DNA from: Mesotoga infera
GTDB taxonomy: Bacteria; Thermotogota; Thermotogae; Petrotogales; Kosmotogaceae
DNA: 64,000 bases
Assembly: GCA_011045915.1 (NCBI GenBank)
Contig: DSBT01000175.1
Coordinates: 1-64,000, forward strand
Reading direction: 5' to 3'
The translations under genes and the position numbers were made by a program. The notes under the pieces were generated by a model. The model did no database searches. It was not told where the DNA came from and was given only the letters and a program-made list of their open reading frames with translations. The stretch's first letter is position 1. Every line of letters starts with the position of its first letter. Shown one piece after another: positions 45,172 through 53,993 of the stretch.

Positions 45172-45503
45172 CTTACACTCACTTCCGCCAATGGAATACT
45201 CACGTTGACAATCTTCCCATTACTCATTATTGAGTACCTTCCAGGTAACTCTTGTTCAACGACAAGTCTATCGTTTCGTTTTATCTTCAGTACCAGGCTT
45301 TCTCCTGGCTGAAGCACATATCCTTCATCATCAAACTGCACTCTCAATCGACTTGTTATATCAAAAAAACCGACTTCAAATTCGGTAGACTGCGTTTCTT
45401 TTACATACCTATAAATGAATAGAGTTTCTACGAAAAGGAAGAGAGACAAAATCAGCAGTACTACCGACGCTAATTGACTATTCAATCCAACTCTCTTTCC
45501 CAT
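45168..45503 (-). CDS. Single-TM protein of unknown function
   Basis: 111 residues: a TM helix (about 10-33) then an 80-residue beta-rich extracytoplasmic domain containing LQPGESLVLKIKRNDR. No family recognised. It is the first gene of the long minus-strand run, with TATAAT upstream at 45544-45549. Confidence 0.65.
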   Translation of the reverse strand: MGKRVGLNSQLASVVLLILSLFLFVETLFIYRYVKETQSTEFEVGFFDITSRLRVQFDDEGYVLQPGESLVLKIKRNDRLVVEQELPGRYSIMSNGKIVNVSIPLAEVSVR

Positions 45504-45543
45504 AAAAAGTGCTCCAGTCTATATTATGAACATTCTAAGAGTA

Positions 45544-45549
45544 ATTATA
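45544..45549 (-). promoter_or_regulatory. -10 box for the minus-strand rimO-pgsA-recA gene run
   Basis: TATAAT on the minus strand, about 40 bases before the first ATG. The region 17 bases further upstream is A-rich but has no TTGACA match. Confidence 0.4.
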
Positions 45550-45611
45550 GCACGTTGATGTATGACATTTTTTGAGTGGTCTGATCAAAGGTAGTTGATG
45601 AGTAACCGTGT

Positions 45612-45617
45612 TATAAT
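45612..45617 (+). promoter_or_regulatory. -10 box of rex
   Basis: TATAAT 35 bases before the rex ATG. A TTGATG at 45595-45600 is only 11 bases away, too near to be its -35 box. I saw no convincing Rex operator (TTGTTAA-type palindrome) in the divergent spacer. Confidence 0.45.
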
Positions 45618-45652
45618 TTTCGCAAAGAAACCGGCCGGGAGGTTGATTGACA

Positions 45653-46306
45653 ATGGATAGCAGGAGGATCCCCAGACCTACGATAAAAAGACTTGCCGTA
45701 TACCATAGATGCTTGGAGAATCTGGTGATCTCTGGTGTGCCTAGCATATCCTCAAAGGACCTTGCGGAAAGACTTGGAATCAAGGCTAGCCAGGTCAGGA
45801 AAGACCTCTCTTATTTCGGAGAATTCGGCAAGAGGGGCGTAGGTTATGGCACCGAGCTTCTGTTGGACAGTATAAGCGAAATACTTGGAATCAGGAAGAA
45901 ATGGAATACCTGCATCGTTGGAATGGGTAACTTGGGGATGGCTCTAGCCAACTATCCGGGTCTTGCCGGTTCAGGCTTCATTACAAGAGCTCTGTTTGAC
46001 AACAATCCCAATAAAATAGGAATACCGATGCCAAACGATCTTATAATCGAATCAACCTCGCTGCTGAAAAACATTGTCAGGGAAAGAAATATAGAGATAG
46101 GTGTCATTACAGTTCCCGCAAACGCTGCACAAAGTACAGCCGAGCTCCTGATCGAGGCCAGCATAAAGGGAATAGTCAATTTCGCTCCAGTCAGACTCTC
46201 GTTGCCGCCAGAAGTGAGGAATGAAGAGATAGATATTTCTGTCTCGTTCAGGTCACTGGCCTTCAGCATGACCTTTGGATCTTCAGGAAGGGGAAGAATA
46301 CGGTAA
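45653..46306 (+). CDS. rex: Redox-sensing transcriptional repressor Rex
   Basis: Rex binds DNA when NADH/NAD is low and lets go when NADH rises, controlling fermentation and hydrogen genes. N-terminal winged helix ([36 protein letters not shown]) and C-terminal Rossmann domain with [10 protein letters not shown], ending in the swapped helix. About 217 residues. ATG 45653 is taken as start; TTG codons at 45643 and 45647 are nearer the GGGAGG site. First gene of the plus run; udk starts at its stop codon. Confidence 0.95.
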   Translation: MDSRRIPRPTIKRLAVYHRCLENLVISGVPSISSKDLAERLGIKASQVRKDLSYFGEFGKRGVGYGTELLLDSISEILGIRKKWNTCIVGMGNLGMALANYPGLAGSGFITRALFDNNPNKIGIPMPNDLIIESTSLLKNIVRERNIEIGVITVPANAAQSTAELLIEASIKGIVNFAPVRLSLPPEVRNEEIDISVSFRSLAFSMTFGSSGRGRIR

Positions 46307-46911
46307 TGGTGCTTGTTTCTATAATCGGTGGCAGTGGTTCAGGCAAGACATCGGTCACCAACGTCATCTATAACCACTTCAAAGATAGAGCCGCAATACT
46401 CTCGATGGATGATTACTACAAGAATCTCGATCCCGGGACAGACCCAAGAGAGTTCAACTTCGACTCACCAAGAGCTTTTGATTTCGAACTATTTGAGCAG
46501 CACCTGAAGTCGACTAAAGGGAACAAAAGCATTATGGTTCCAGTCTATAGTATGGTCACTTACCGACGGGAAGAGGGAATATGCAGAGAGTTCAAACCAA
46601 AACCGCTGGTTATTGTTGAAGGGCTCCTCGTTATGTTCAAGAAAGAGATGAGAGACCTCTTTGATTTTTCTATCTACATAGATGCTCCTTCCGATGAGAG
46701 ACTGATTAGAAGAATTGAGCGCGATACCAAGGAGAGAGGAAGGTCTGTGGACAGTATAATTGAGCAGTACAGGAAGTTTGTTGCCCCTTCTTTTGAGAGC
46801 TTCATAGAACCTCAGAAATACTTTTGTGATATAGTTTTACCTGACGGAGCCGCTAACACTACCGGGCTAAACGTGATAATAAACGCTATTGAAAACATGT
46901 TGAACAAGTGA
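46306..46911 (+). CDS. udk: Uridine kinase
   Basis: Phosphorylates uridine and cytidine to UMP and CMP. P-loop GGSGSGKTSV (about 8-17), LSMDDYYKNLD, EFNFDSPRAFD, VIVEGLLVMF and RRIERDTKERGRS are uridine kinase marks. 201 residues. The ATG shares its first base with the rex stop codon, so the two are tightly coupled. Confidence 0.93.
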   Translation: MVLVSIIGGSGSGKTSVTNVIYNHFKDRAAILSMDDYYKNLDPGTDPREFNFDSPRAFDFELFEQHLKSTKGNKSIMVPVYSMVTYRREEGICREFKPKPLVIVEGLLVMFKKEMRDLFDFSIYIDAPSDERLIRRIERDTKERGRSVDSIIEQYRKFVAPSFESFIEPQKYFCDIVLPDGAANTTGLNVIINAIENMLNK

Positions 46912-46929
46912 TCGGGCTGGAGGTGTAAA

Positions 46930-49251
46930 GTGCCAAAGAGTATACTCTCGGTCATTGTCTTTCTGGCAATTGCTGTTCTTTCCTTTTCCTTTAGCCAGAA
47001 ACTGATAGTCGAGGACTTTAAGATTTATGTAGATGACTACAGCCAGCAAGAACCACAGCTACCGAAAGTTGTCAAACTCATTGAAGACCTCGATTATCTG
47101 TCAATCTACAGATTGTATAAGCTTCAGATGGTAGGAAGTATTGAGAAAAAAGAGAGTTCGACAACAATCGCAGGACTTCTCACAAAACATCTTGAGGCAT
47201 TCACTGAAGAAGACTTCCGCGATAGCGATGACAGAATTGCTTACAGCGCTTTTCTCGCGTGGGTTCTTTCAGACATTTCTGGAAAGGCATTTGAGACTTA
47301 CTCGCTAAATGAAATGCCGGCTTACCTCGAAGTCTTCAATTCTTATTCCTCAAGAGTGCGCAGTATGGCCGAGGTTGTCTACAAGGAGTGGATCGCCTAC
47401 TCTTTGGGTCTATTGGAGGAAAAACCAGGAGCATTTCCTGACGCGCTAGAGACCTCCAATTCATTCTCCTCTTTCAGTTTGAAAGTTGACGCTCCGGTTG
47501 AGTCAGAGCAGGAAATACTGAGTCTTTCCGACAACAGAATAATCGATGCGCTTAACGAGACTGTAGCCAAGTTAAGCTCAAAAGAGTACAGTGTGAGTGC
47601 TCTTGTTGAAGAAGAAATCAGCAGGTTGGCGATACAGACGGCTATGGATCTCGCTCAATTAGGCGACGCCGAGATGATGTCTGCAGGAAGGGAGCTCTTT
47701 CGACTCTGGCTTCTAAGATCCATGGGGCTTATTGAATATGCACCTTTTTTCCCAGAGTCGATTGCCGTGAGAGAAAAAGAAGTTGCTGGATTTCAACTTG
47801 ATATTGAACCGGTAGACTCCAAGTATCAAGTACTAATCGACTCACTTGAGGAGAATCCTGGAGTCAGAACTACAGTAATAGAAAAGATTGAGATGGGAGC
47901 ACAGCTTCTTTCGATGAAGCAATTCACTCCTGTAGGCCTAATCGAAAGCGATATTGCAGACGAAGTAAGGAAGATTGTTCCAATTCAGGCGAATATAATG
48001 GGTGGAATAAGGAATGAACTCTCTGCAAATCTTGTTCTGAGTGTTGAAAAGCGCCTCGATCTCTGGTGGTTAAGGGTTATTGTGTATGCATTATTAGTCG
48101 TTCTGGCATTCACAATCCTGCCTTTCGTCAAGAAGTATCTGATTGGCTTAATAATTCTTCTTGAAACCACTTATGTATTTTTCATAGGCAACATCATTGC
48201 AGGTATCTTTGACCTGTCCCTTCATTCGATATTCGTGCTTCCAGCCTTTGCTTTCTTACTTATGCTAACTATCTCTTCTCTGCTGAACAAAAGAAAAAGA
48301 AGCAGGATTCTTATCCTGAAGTTAATCCTGCTTGTCTTGATCTCAATATTTCCCTTCCTCAATATTCTTAACGAGCAGCCAGAGATAGCTATGGACAACT
48401 TTGAGGGATTCTATGATTCCGTTTACTATTCAACACTGAAGAATGATGTCTTTCTCGCTCCGGAATCGATGATAAGTCTGCAGACAAGAGACCTGAACTC
48501 TCTTGTCTCAAGCGAGCTGAACGCTCTCAAAAGAATTCTGCGAGTGGTTATTCCAAATAAGATGAATTCATTCTCCACGGCTGCCGAAATGAGCTATAGC
48601 GTCGACAGTAATGGAAGGCTCAGAGTTGCGGCTCCCGCATTCAATGAGTATTTCTCCATTGAAAATCAAACTACATACATCTCCGAGCTCCAGGGCCTCA
48701 CAAAAGACATTGATAGCTTCATAAGGGATAGCAATAGAAACAGCAGGAGTTACTCATCATCAGTATCGGCTTTGATCGCGACTTCTGAAAGAATAGTTGT
48801 TTACGCCGGAGAGAAGATGAGGGAAGATTTCACCTATTCACTCGAAACTGCGCTTGGATCTAAACCCGAACTGGCAACTGCCCTCAATGATTATCACAAA
48901 GAGATTGATCCCCTTCTCGAAAGCGACCCCTCTCCAGTACCTGTGAAAGTATATAGAGTGCGTGAGTTTGCTGCACTCATAGTCGCTCTATTATTACTCG
49001 CAGTTACTCTGTTCGTTGTTAGGAAGCCAATAATCTCTTATATGAACCTGGCAATAATCGTCGTATATTTTTTCTTGGTTTTGCCAGGAATTAGCAGCTT
49101 GAATCTCTTTGTTCAAGGCGGGTCTCCAATCTTAAGAGTGACCATCAATCCCTCAATAAACGTTTTGTTTTTGATTGTTTTTGCGGGTATAATTGTCTTA
49201 TCAGTTCTATGGATCTTACTATCTCATAAGAAAGGGAGTGTTAGTGAATGA
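46930..49251 (+). CDS. Large multi-TM protein with internal repeats, unknown function
   Basis: 773 residues. N-terminal signal/TM (4-22); an extracytoplasmic region (25-375) made of about three similar 105-120 residue units; about four TM helices (380-480); a second extracytoplasmic domain (about 485-675); three C-terminal TM helices. Repeat junctions are seen at 153-173 (EWIAYSLGLLEEKPGAFPDAL), 258-278 (RLWLLRSMGLIEYAPFFPESI) and 375-384 (RLDLWWLRVI). No catalytic motif. GTG 46930 has GGAGGTG upstream. It overlaps the nucleoside-binding protein gene by 4 bases, so a role with the transporter is possible. Confidence 0.7.
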   Translation: MPKSILSVIVFLAIAVLSFSFSQKLIVEDFKIYVDDYSQQEPQLPKVVKLIEDLDYLSIYRLYKLQMVGSIEKKESSTTIAGLLTKHLEAFTEEDFRDSDDRIAYSAFLAWVLSDISGKAFETYSLNEMPAYLEVFNSYSSRVRSMAEVVYKEWIAYSLGLLEEKPGAFPDALETSNSFSSFSLKVDAPVESEQEILSLSDNRIIDALNETVAKLSSKEYSVSALVEEEISRLAIQTAMDLAQLGDAEMMSAGRELFRLWLLRSMGLIEYAPFFPESIAVREKEVAGFQLDIEPVDSKYQVLIDSLEENPGVRTTVIEKIEMGAQLLSMKQFTPVGLIESDIADEVRKIVPIQANIMGGIRNELSANLVLSVEKRLDLWWLRVIVYALLVVLAFTILPFVKKYLIGLIILLETTYVFFIGNIIAGIFDLSLHSIFVLPAFAFLLMLTISSLLNKRKRSRILILKLILLVLISIFPFLNILNEQPEIAMDNFEGFYDSVYYSTLKNDVFLAPESMISLQTRDLNSLVSSELNALKRILRVVIPNKMNSFSTAAEMSYSVDSNGRLRVAAPAFNEYFSIENQTTYISELQGLTKDIDSFIRDSNRNSRSYSSSVSALIATSERIVVYAGEKMREDFTYSLETALGSKPELATALNDYHKEIDPLLESDPSPVPVKVYRVREFAALIVALLLLAVTLFVVRKPIISYMNLAIIVVYFFLVLPGISSLNLFVQGGSPILRVTINPSINVLFLIVFAGIIVLSVLWILLSHKKGSVSE

Positions 49252-50270
49252 AACTAAGATTATTACTGGTGTTCTCACTTATTCTCATGATTGCCCTCCC
49301 AGTGATGGCAATGAAGGTAATCATGGTTACTGACGTCGGCGGACTTGGTGACAAGTCTTTCAACGACGGAACATGGGAAGGAATTGTGAAAGCTTCTGAT
49401 TTCCTTGGATTGGAAAGGGAAGTAGTTCAATCTAAAGAACAGGCCGACTACATACCGAATCTGTCGAACGCCGCAAAGGAAGCAGATATTATTTTCGGAG
49501 TCGGTTTCATGATGGCCGATGCGCTTTACAAGGTTGCTCCTCAGTTCCCGGACACCTACTTCATAGGTATCGACATCGATCTGATCGAGAATATGCCTAA
49601 CAACGTGGCAACGTATCTATTCAAGGAACAGGAAGGGGCTTTCCTTGTAGGCTATGTAGTAGCCGCTATGACTGAGACAAACATGGTAGGTTTTGTTGGT
49701 GGTCTCCCGATTCCTCCTGTCGAAAGATTCCGCTATGGCTATGAGGCTGGAATTAGGGTTTACGAAGAGCTTCACGGAAAGACCATTAGCATGCTTCAGG
49801 GATACACTATGGACTTCAACGATCCAAAGAAGGGTAAGGACCTCGCCCTCGCTCAGTTCGCTGAAGGTGCAGACATTGTCTTCCACGCAGCAGGTGCATG
49901 TGGAAACGGAGTAATTGAAGCCGCCGCTGAAAAGGGAGAAGGCTTCTTTGCAGTAGGAGTTGACGTTGATCAGGACTATATGGCTCCTGGAAGAGTCCTA
50001 ACCAGTTCAGTTAAGAGAGTCGACATGGCTTCTTATCAGGCCGTTATGAGCATCGCACTTGGAACTTTTGAACCCGGAACGAAGACCCTCGGTATTAAGG
50101 ATGAAGGCGTTGGAATCAGCCCTATGACTTATACCAAAGATGTTGTGGGACCAGTTATCCTTTCCGAAGTCGAATATCTTAGAGGTCTTCTTAAGGCTGG
50201 AGCATTTATAGTTCCTGACACTCAGGAAGAGCTGGATGGATTCGTTGTCCCAGAAATAACCCTTCCATAA
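49248..50270 (+). CDS. BMP-family (PnrA/TmpC-type) nucleoside-binding protein
   Basis: Extracytoplasmic binding protein for a nucleoside ABC importer. Signal peptide at 1-21 (ending VMA), then VTDVGGLGDKSFNDGTWEGI, a family hallmark, and FGVGFMMADALYKVAPQFPD, VGFVGG, HAAGACGNGVIEAA and GVDVDQD. 340 residues. No lipobox Cys, so it is soluble or loosely held in the periplasm. Two tandem hairpins separate it from the ATPase, and ATPase and permeases follow in the usual order. Confidence 0.9.
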   Translation: MKLRLLLVFSLILMIALPVMAMKVIMVTDVGGLGDKSFNDGTWEGIVKASDFLGLEREVVQSKEQADYIPNLSNAAKEADIIFGVGFMMADALYKVAPQFPDTYFIGIDIDLIENMPNNVATYLFKEQEGAFLVGYVVAAMTETNMVGFVGGLPIPPVERFRYGYEAGIRVYEELHGKTISMLQGYTMDFNDPKKGKDLALAQFAEGADIVFHAAGACGNGVIEAAAEKGEGFFAVGVDVDQDYMAPGRVLTSSVKRVDMASYQAVMSIALGTFEPGTKTLGIKDEGVGISPMTYTKDVVGPVILSEVEYLRGLLKAGAFIVPDTQEELDGFVVPEITLP

Positions 50271-50280
50271 TGGAAGCTCT

Positions 50281-50332
50281 TCACACAATCGTGTGATATC
50301 AAAGATCGGGAGAGCAAACTCTCCCGATCTTT
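50281..50332 (+). terminator. Tandem hairpins (attenuator) after the nucleoside-binding protein
   Basis: First hairpin 50281-50296: TCACAC/GTGTGA with loop AATC. Second 50301-50332: a perfect 14-base-pair stem (AAAGATCGGGAGAG with its complement) and loop CAAA, followed by CG. The second is strong enough to reduce readthrough into the ATPase gene, giving an excess of binding protein. Confidence 0.75.
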
Positions 50333-50359
50333 CGTATCATGTACGATGGAGGTGAGCGT

Positions 50360-51952
50360 GTGAAAGAAAACAACGTTAAAAACCTCGATCTCTCCGGCAT
50401 CGCAGTTGCAATGAAGGGAATCGTAAAGACATTTCCTTCCGTTGTTGCCAATGATCATGTTGATTTCCAAGTCAAACAGGGCGAAATACATGCACTAGTT
50501 GGCGAGAACGGTGCAGGAAAATCGACTCTTATGAATCAGTTGTATGGACTGTATACTCCTGACGAAGGGGAGATTTTTATAAATGGCAAGAGGACCGTAA
50601 TCAACGGGCCCAAAGATGCTATTGATATGGGCATTGGTATGGTTCATCAGCATTTCATGCTTGTGGACAATCAGACTGTAACTGAAAACGTCGTCCTCGG
50701 TTCGGAACCGAAGCGGGGCCCTGCAAAGCTCTTCATGGATACTGGAAAATCACGAAAAATCGTCAAAGAATTATCGATAAAGTTTGGGTTGGCCGTTGAC
50801 GTTGATTCCTATATCGAAGACATTCCGGTTGGAATGCAACAAAGGGTTGAAATTCTGAAAATTCTTTACAGGGGCGCCGAGATACTGATTTTCGATGAAC
50901 CGACAGCCGTTCTTACTCCGCAGGAGACTGAAGAGCTTTTCAAGATCCTCCGCGTACTTAAAGAGAATGGCAAGACTATCATTTTCATTACTCACAAACT
51001 TAACGAAGTGATGGCCATAACCGACAGAGTAACGGTAATGAGACTTGGTAAAGTTACCGGTCAAGTAAACACGAAAGACACCAACCCGAGACAACTTGCC
51101 ACAATGATGGTCGGAAGGGAAGTCCTTCTACGCGTGGAAAAGGAAGAGAAGCAGGCCGGCGAGACTGTACTAGAGGTAAAAGACCTCCATGTCAAAGACA
51201 ACAGAAATCTATTTACTGTTAATGGAGTCTCTTTTTCGGTTCGTCAGGGCGAAATCGTGGGAATAGCAGGTGTGGCAGGCAATGGTCAAACAGAGCTCGT
51301 TGAGGCAATAACTGGTTTACGGAAGGTTGAAAAAGGCAATGTCTTTCTAAACGGCAAGGATCTAACCAATCAAACCGCGCTGGAGATTAGGGAGACAGGT
51401 TTAACTCATATTCCGGAGAACAGAATCAGGCGAGGCATGGTAACTCAGTACCCCGTGTTTTATAATCTTATCCTTGGCAAACAAGACGAAGAACCGTTTT
51501 CGCAGGAGGGGTTTATAAACCTGAAAGCTGTTAAGGACTTCGCCAGGGAAGTTGTGGATATATTTGATGTCAGGCCAAAGAATATCAACATGCTTGCTGG
51601 AAACCTCTCAGGCGGAAACCAGCAAAAAGTGGTAGTGGGGCGTGAACTTAGTATCGTACCGATTGAACCGAAAGTTGTGGTAGTCTCTCAGCCGACAAGA
51701 GGACTAGATATTGGGGCCATTGAGTTCATACACACAACTTTGATCTCAATGCGTGACAAGGGTATTGCAATGCTTCTGATTTCAATGGAGCTGGACGAGA
51801 TATTTTCCCTTTCTGATAGAGTACTCGTCTTCTATGAGGGCGAAATAATGGGGGAAGTAACTCCAGATGAAGTCGATCGAGAAGAAATCGGACTGATGAT
51901 GGCCGGTCACAAGAAGGCCGAAGTCGTCAGGGAACGGAGTGATGTAGAATGA
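50360..51952 (+). CDS. Nucleoside ABC transporter ATP-binding protein (double ATPase)
   Basis: Two fused ABC ATPase domains. First: Walker A GENGAGKST (about 43-51), Q loop, signature region with PVGMQQRVEILKILY, Walker B LIFDEPTAVLTP. Second: degenerate Walker A GVAGNGQTEL, signature LSGGNQQKVVVGREL, VVSQPTRGLD. This is typical of YufO/NupO and sugar RbsA-type ATPases; with the BMP binding protein it indicates nucleoside uptake. GTG 50360 is used because GGAGGTG lies 5 bases upstream. Confidence 0.92.
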   Translation: MKENNVKNLDLSGIAVAMKGIVKTFPSVVANDHVDFQVKQGEIHALVGENGAGKSTLMNQLYGLYTPDEGEIFINGKRTVINGPKDAIDMGIGMVHQHFMLVDNQTVTENVVLGSEPKRGPAKLFMDTGKSRKIVKELSIKFGLAVDVDSYIEDIPVGMQQRVEILKILYRGAEILIFDEPTAVLTPQETEELFKILRVLKENGKTIIFITHKLNEVMAITDRVTVMRLGKVTGQVNTKDTNPRQLATMMVGREVLLRVEKEEKQAGETVLEVKDLHVKDNRNLFTVNGVSFSVRQGEIVGIAGVAGNGQTELVEAITGLRKVEKGNVFLNGKDLTNQTALEIRETGLTHIPENRIRRGMVTQYPVFYNLILGKQDEEPFSQEGFINLKAVKDFAREVVDIFDVRPKNINMLAGNLSGGNQQKVVVGRELSIVPIEPKVVVVSQPTRGLDIGAIEFIHTTLISMRDKGIAMLLISMELDEIFSLSDRVLVFYEGEIMGEVTPDEVDREEIGLMMAGHKKAEVVRERSDVE

Positions 51953-53004
51953 ATACAAGCAAAATTTATGCATTGCTAGTACCTGTTGTCTCCGTTTTGA
52001 TAGCTCTCCTTATCGCCTCCATCATTATCATAATGATCGGAAAGAATCCGATAACAGCCTACTCCATAATGCTTGAAGGTGCATTTGGTAGTCAGGAAGC
52101 AGTCGCAGATACAATAATGAAGATGACACCTCTAATTCTTACCGGTCTTGCAGTGGGGTTCGGTTTCAGGGCCGGAGTCTTCAACATAGGCGCAGAGGGC
52201 CAAATGACAATGGGAGCGCTAATTGGCGCCATAGTGGCTATGAACATTGGTGGAATACCTTCGATAATCGCTATTCCTCTTTCTATACTTGTTGGAATGC
52301 TAGCCGGTGCCTTTTGGGCATCCATAGCCGGCTTTCTTAAGGCATTCACTGGGGCGCACGAGGTTATCTCGACAATAATGCTCAACTGGATTGCTGCAAA
52401 CATAGCTTCGTTCATGGTAAGTGGGCCTCTTGCGGTGGGTTCGGGTACTCCCAAGAGCCCAGAAATTGCGGAAGCTTCCAAGCTTCCGGTAATACTGAAG
52501 GTACAAGCCACGGAACTCAGTATTGGAATTTTTATTGCCATTGCCGTAGCAATAATAATGTACATCTTGATAGAGAAGACCACAACAGGATACAAGCTAA
52601 AGGCCGTTGGGTTTAACCCTCATGCAGCAGAGTACGGTGGAATTAGCATAAGAAAGAGTATAATTCTAACCATGGCGATCAGTGGTGCTCTTGCCGGAAT
52701 GGCAGGAATAGTTGATCTTATTGGGGTCCCGCCTCATAGATTTGTCGGCGAACTGACCGGTGGAAGGGGATTCGACGGGATCACGATTGCTCTGATCGGC
52801 AGAAACAATCCTATCGGCATAATTTTTGCCGCTCTGCTTATTGCCGCCCTTAGGACCGGATCAAATGCGATGCAAATTAGAGCCCAAATACCAAACGATA
52901 TTGTTTCAATAATCCAGGGGATAGTAATCTTTCTTGTTGCAGCTGAAAGGATCGTATCCACACTCATATCCTTGAGGCGAAAGAAAGGAGTGACTGCAAT
53001 ATGA
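51949..53004 (+). CDS. Nucleoside ABC transporter permease (YufP/NupP type)
   Basis: About nine TM helices; GFRAGVFNIGAEGQMTMGAL and FKAFTGAHEVISTIMLNWIA and GFNPHAAEYGGI are family marks. 351 residues. Overlaps the ATPase stop by 4 bases and the next permease start by 4. Forms a heterodimer with the next permease. Confidence 0.92.
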   Translation: MNTSKIYALLVPVVSVLIALLIASIIIIMIGKNPITAYSIMLEGAFGSQEAVADTIMKMTPLILTGLAVGFGFRAGVFNIGAEGQMTMGALIGAIVAMNIGGIPSIIAIPLSILVGMLAGAFWASIAGFLKAFTGAHEVISTIMLNWIAANIASFMVSGPLAVGSGTPKSPEIAEASKLPVILKVQATELSIGIFIAIAVAIIMYILIEKTTTGYKLKAVGFNPHAAEYGGISIRKSIILTMAISGALAGMAGIVDLIGVPPHRFVGELTGGRGFDGITIALIGRNNPIGIIFAALLIAALRTGSNAMQIRAQIPNDIVSIIQGIVIFLVAAERIVSTLISLRRKKGVTAI

Positions 53005-53960
53005 GCTGGATCGAAGCGATCTTTGCTATACTTGTCAACCCTTTGTTCTATAAACTCACTCTGCTTTCCGCAACTCCTCTGATTTTCGCCTCTCTCGGAG
53101 GTACATACAGCGAAATCACCGGGGTAACTAATATTGCTCTCGAAGGTATCATGCTCATGGGCGCGTTTACCTCTATTGTTTTTACCCTTCTTTCGGGCAA
53201 TGCGTGGATTGGAGTTCTTATGGCAGTAATTATTGGAACGGGGTTCACTTGGTTCCACGCATGGGCCAGCATACGGTGGTCTGCAAACCAAATTGTCAGC
53301 GCCACAGCCCTAGTAATAATTGCTCAGGGGACGACGTCCTTCTTGATGATTCCAATATTCGGAAACGAAGGCCAGACTGATTTCATCGGCAGGGTTGCTT
53401 ATTTGGAAGCAGGTTGGCTAAAGGAAATCCCTTTCATAGGGGATATTTTCGGTTCTATGAGTCCTTTTACCTATCTTGCGATCATCTCCGTAGTTGCAAG
53501 CTGGTTCCTGATGTACAAGACACCTCTAGGTCTTAGAATGAGAGCTGTCGGAGAGAACCCGGAGGCCGCAGATACTCTTGGAATAAACGTATTCAGGATA
53601 AGATATTTCGGAGTTCTTATGAGTGGTGTCTTTGCCAGTCTTGCAGGAGCTTTTCTGTCGGTAGGAGAGCTCGGAAGGTTTGTTGAAAACATGATACATG
53701 GAAGAGGGTTTATTGCTCTTGCAGCGATGATTCTCGGTAATTGGAATCCAGTGGGCGCGATGTGGGCCGCGATTTTGTTTGGGGCTGCAGAAGCGATGAA
53801 TCTTCAGCTGCAAAGCAGTTCGATTGTCTCGGTATCTGCTAGTGTCAAGCCGCTTTTCAATATGCTTCCTTTTGTTGTAACGCTTATAGTTGTTGGTGGC
53901 TTCATTGGGAAAACAAGATCCCCGGCAGCTTCGGGAACGCCTTACGAAAAGGAATCATGA
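53001..53960 (+). CDS. Nucleoside ABC transporter permease (YufQ/NupQ type)
   Basis: About eight TM helices; GGTYSEITGVTNIALEGIMLMGAF, NPEAADTLGINVFRIRY and GRGFIALAAMILGNWNPVGA are marks of the second permease. 319 residues. Completes the four-protein importer; transcription ends at a strong hairpin. Confidence 0.92.
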   Translation: MSWIEAIFAILVNPLFYKLTLLSATPLIFASLGGTYSEITGVTNIALEGIMLMGAFTSIVFTLLSGNAWIGVLMAVIIGTGFTWFHAWASIRWSANQIVSATALVIIAQGTTSFLMIPIFGNEGQTDFIGRVAYLEAGWLKEIPFIGDIFGSMSPFTYLAIISVVASWFLMYKTPLGLRMRAVGENPEAADTLGINVFRIRYFGVLMSGVFASLAGAFLSVGELGRFVENMIHGRGFIALAAMILGNWNPVGAMWAAILFGAAEAMNLQLQSSSIVSVSASVKPLFNMLPFVVTLIVVGGFIGKTRSPAASGTPYEKES

Positions 53961-53965
53961 TAAAT

Positions 53966-53993
53966 GAGAAGAGGCCCCGAGGGGCCTCTTCTC
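53966..53993. terminator. Bidirectional terminator between the nucleoside permease and gltX
   Basis: 13-base-pair perfect stem (GAGAAGAGGCCCC with its complement) over a 2-base centre, between convergent stop codons. On both strands the stem core is very GC rich; the flanks supply only short T runs. Confidence 0.85.

Noticed and set aside
45504-45652. Rex operator in the rex divergent spacer
   Set aside because: No palindrome close to the TTGTTAA/TTAACAA type could be found by eye.
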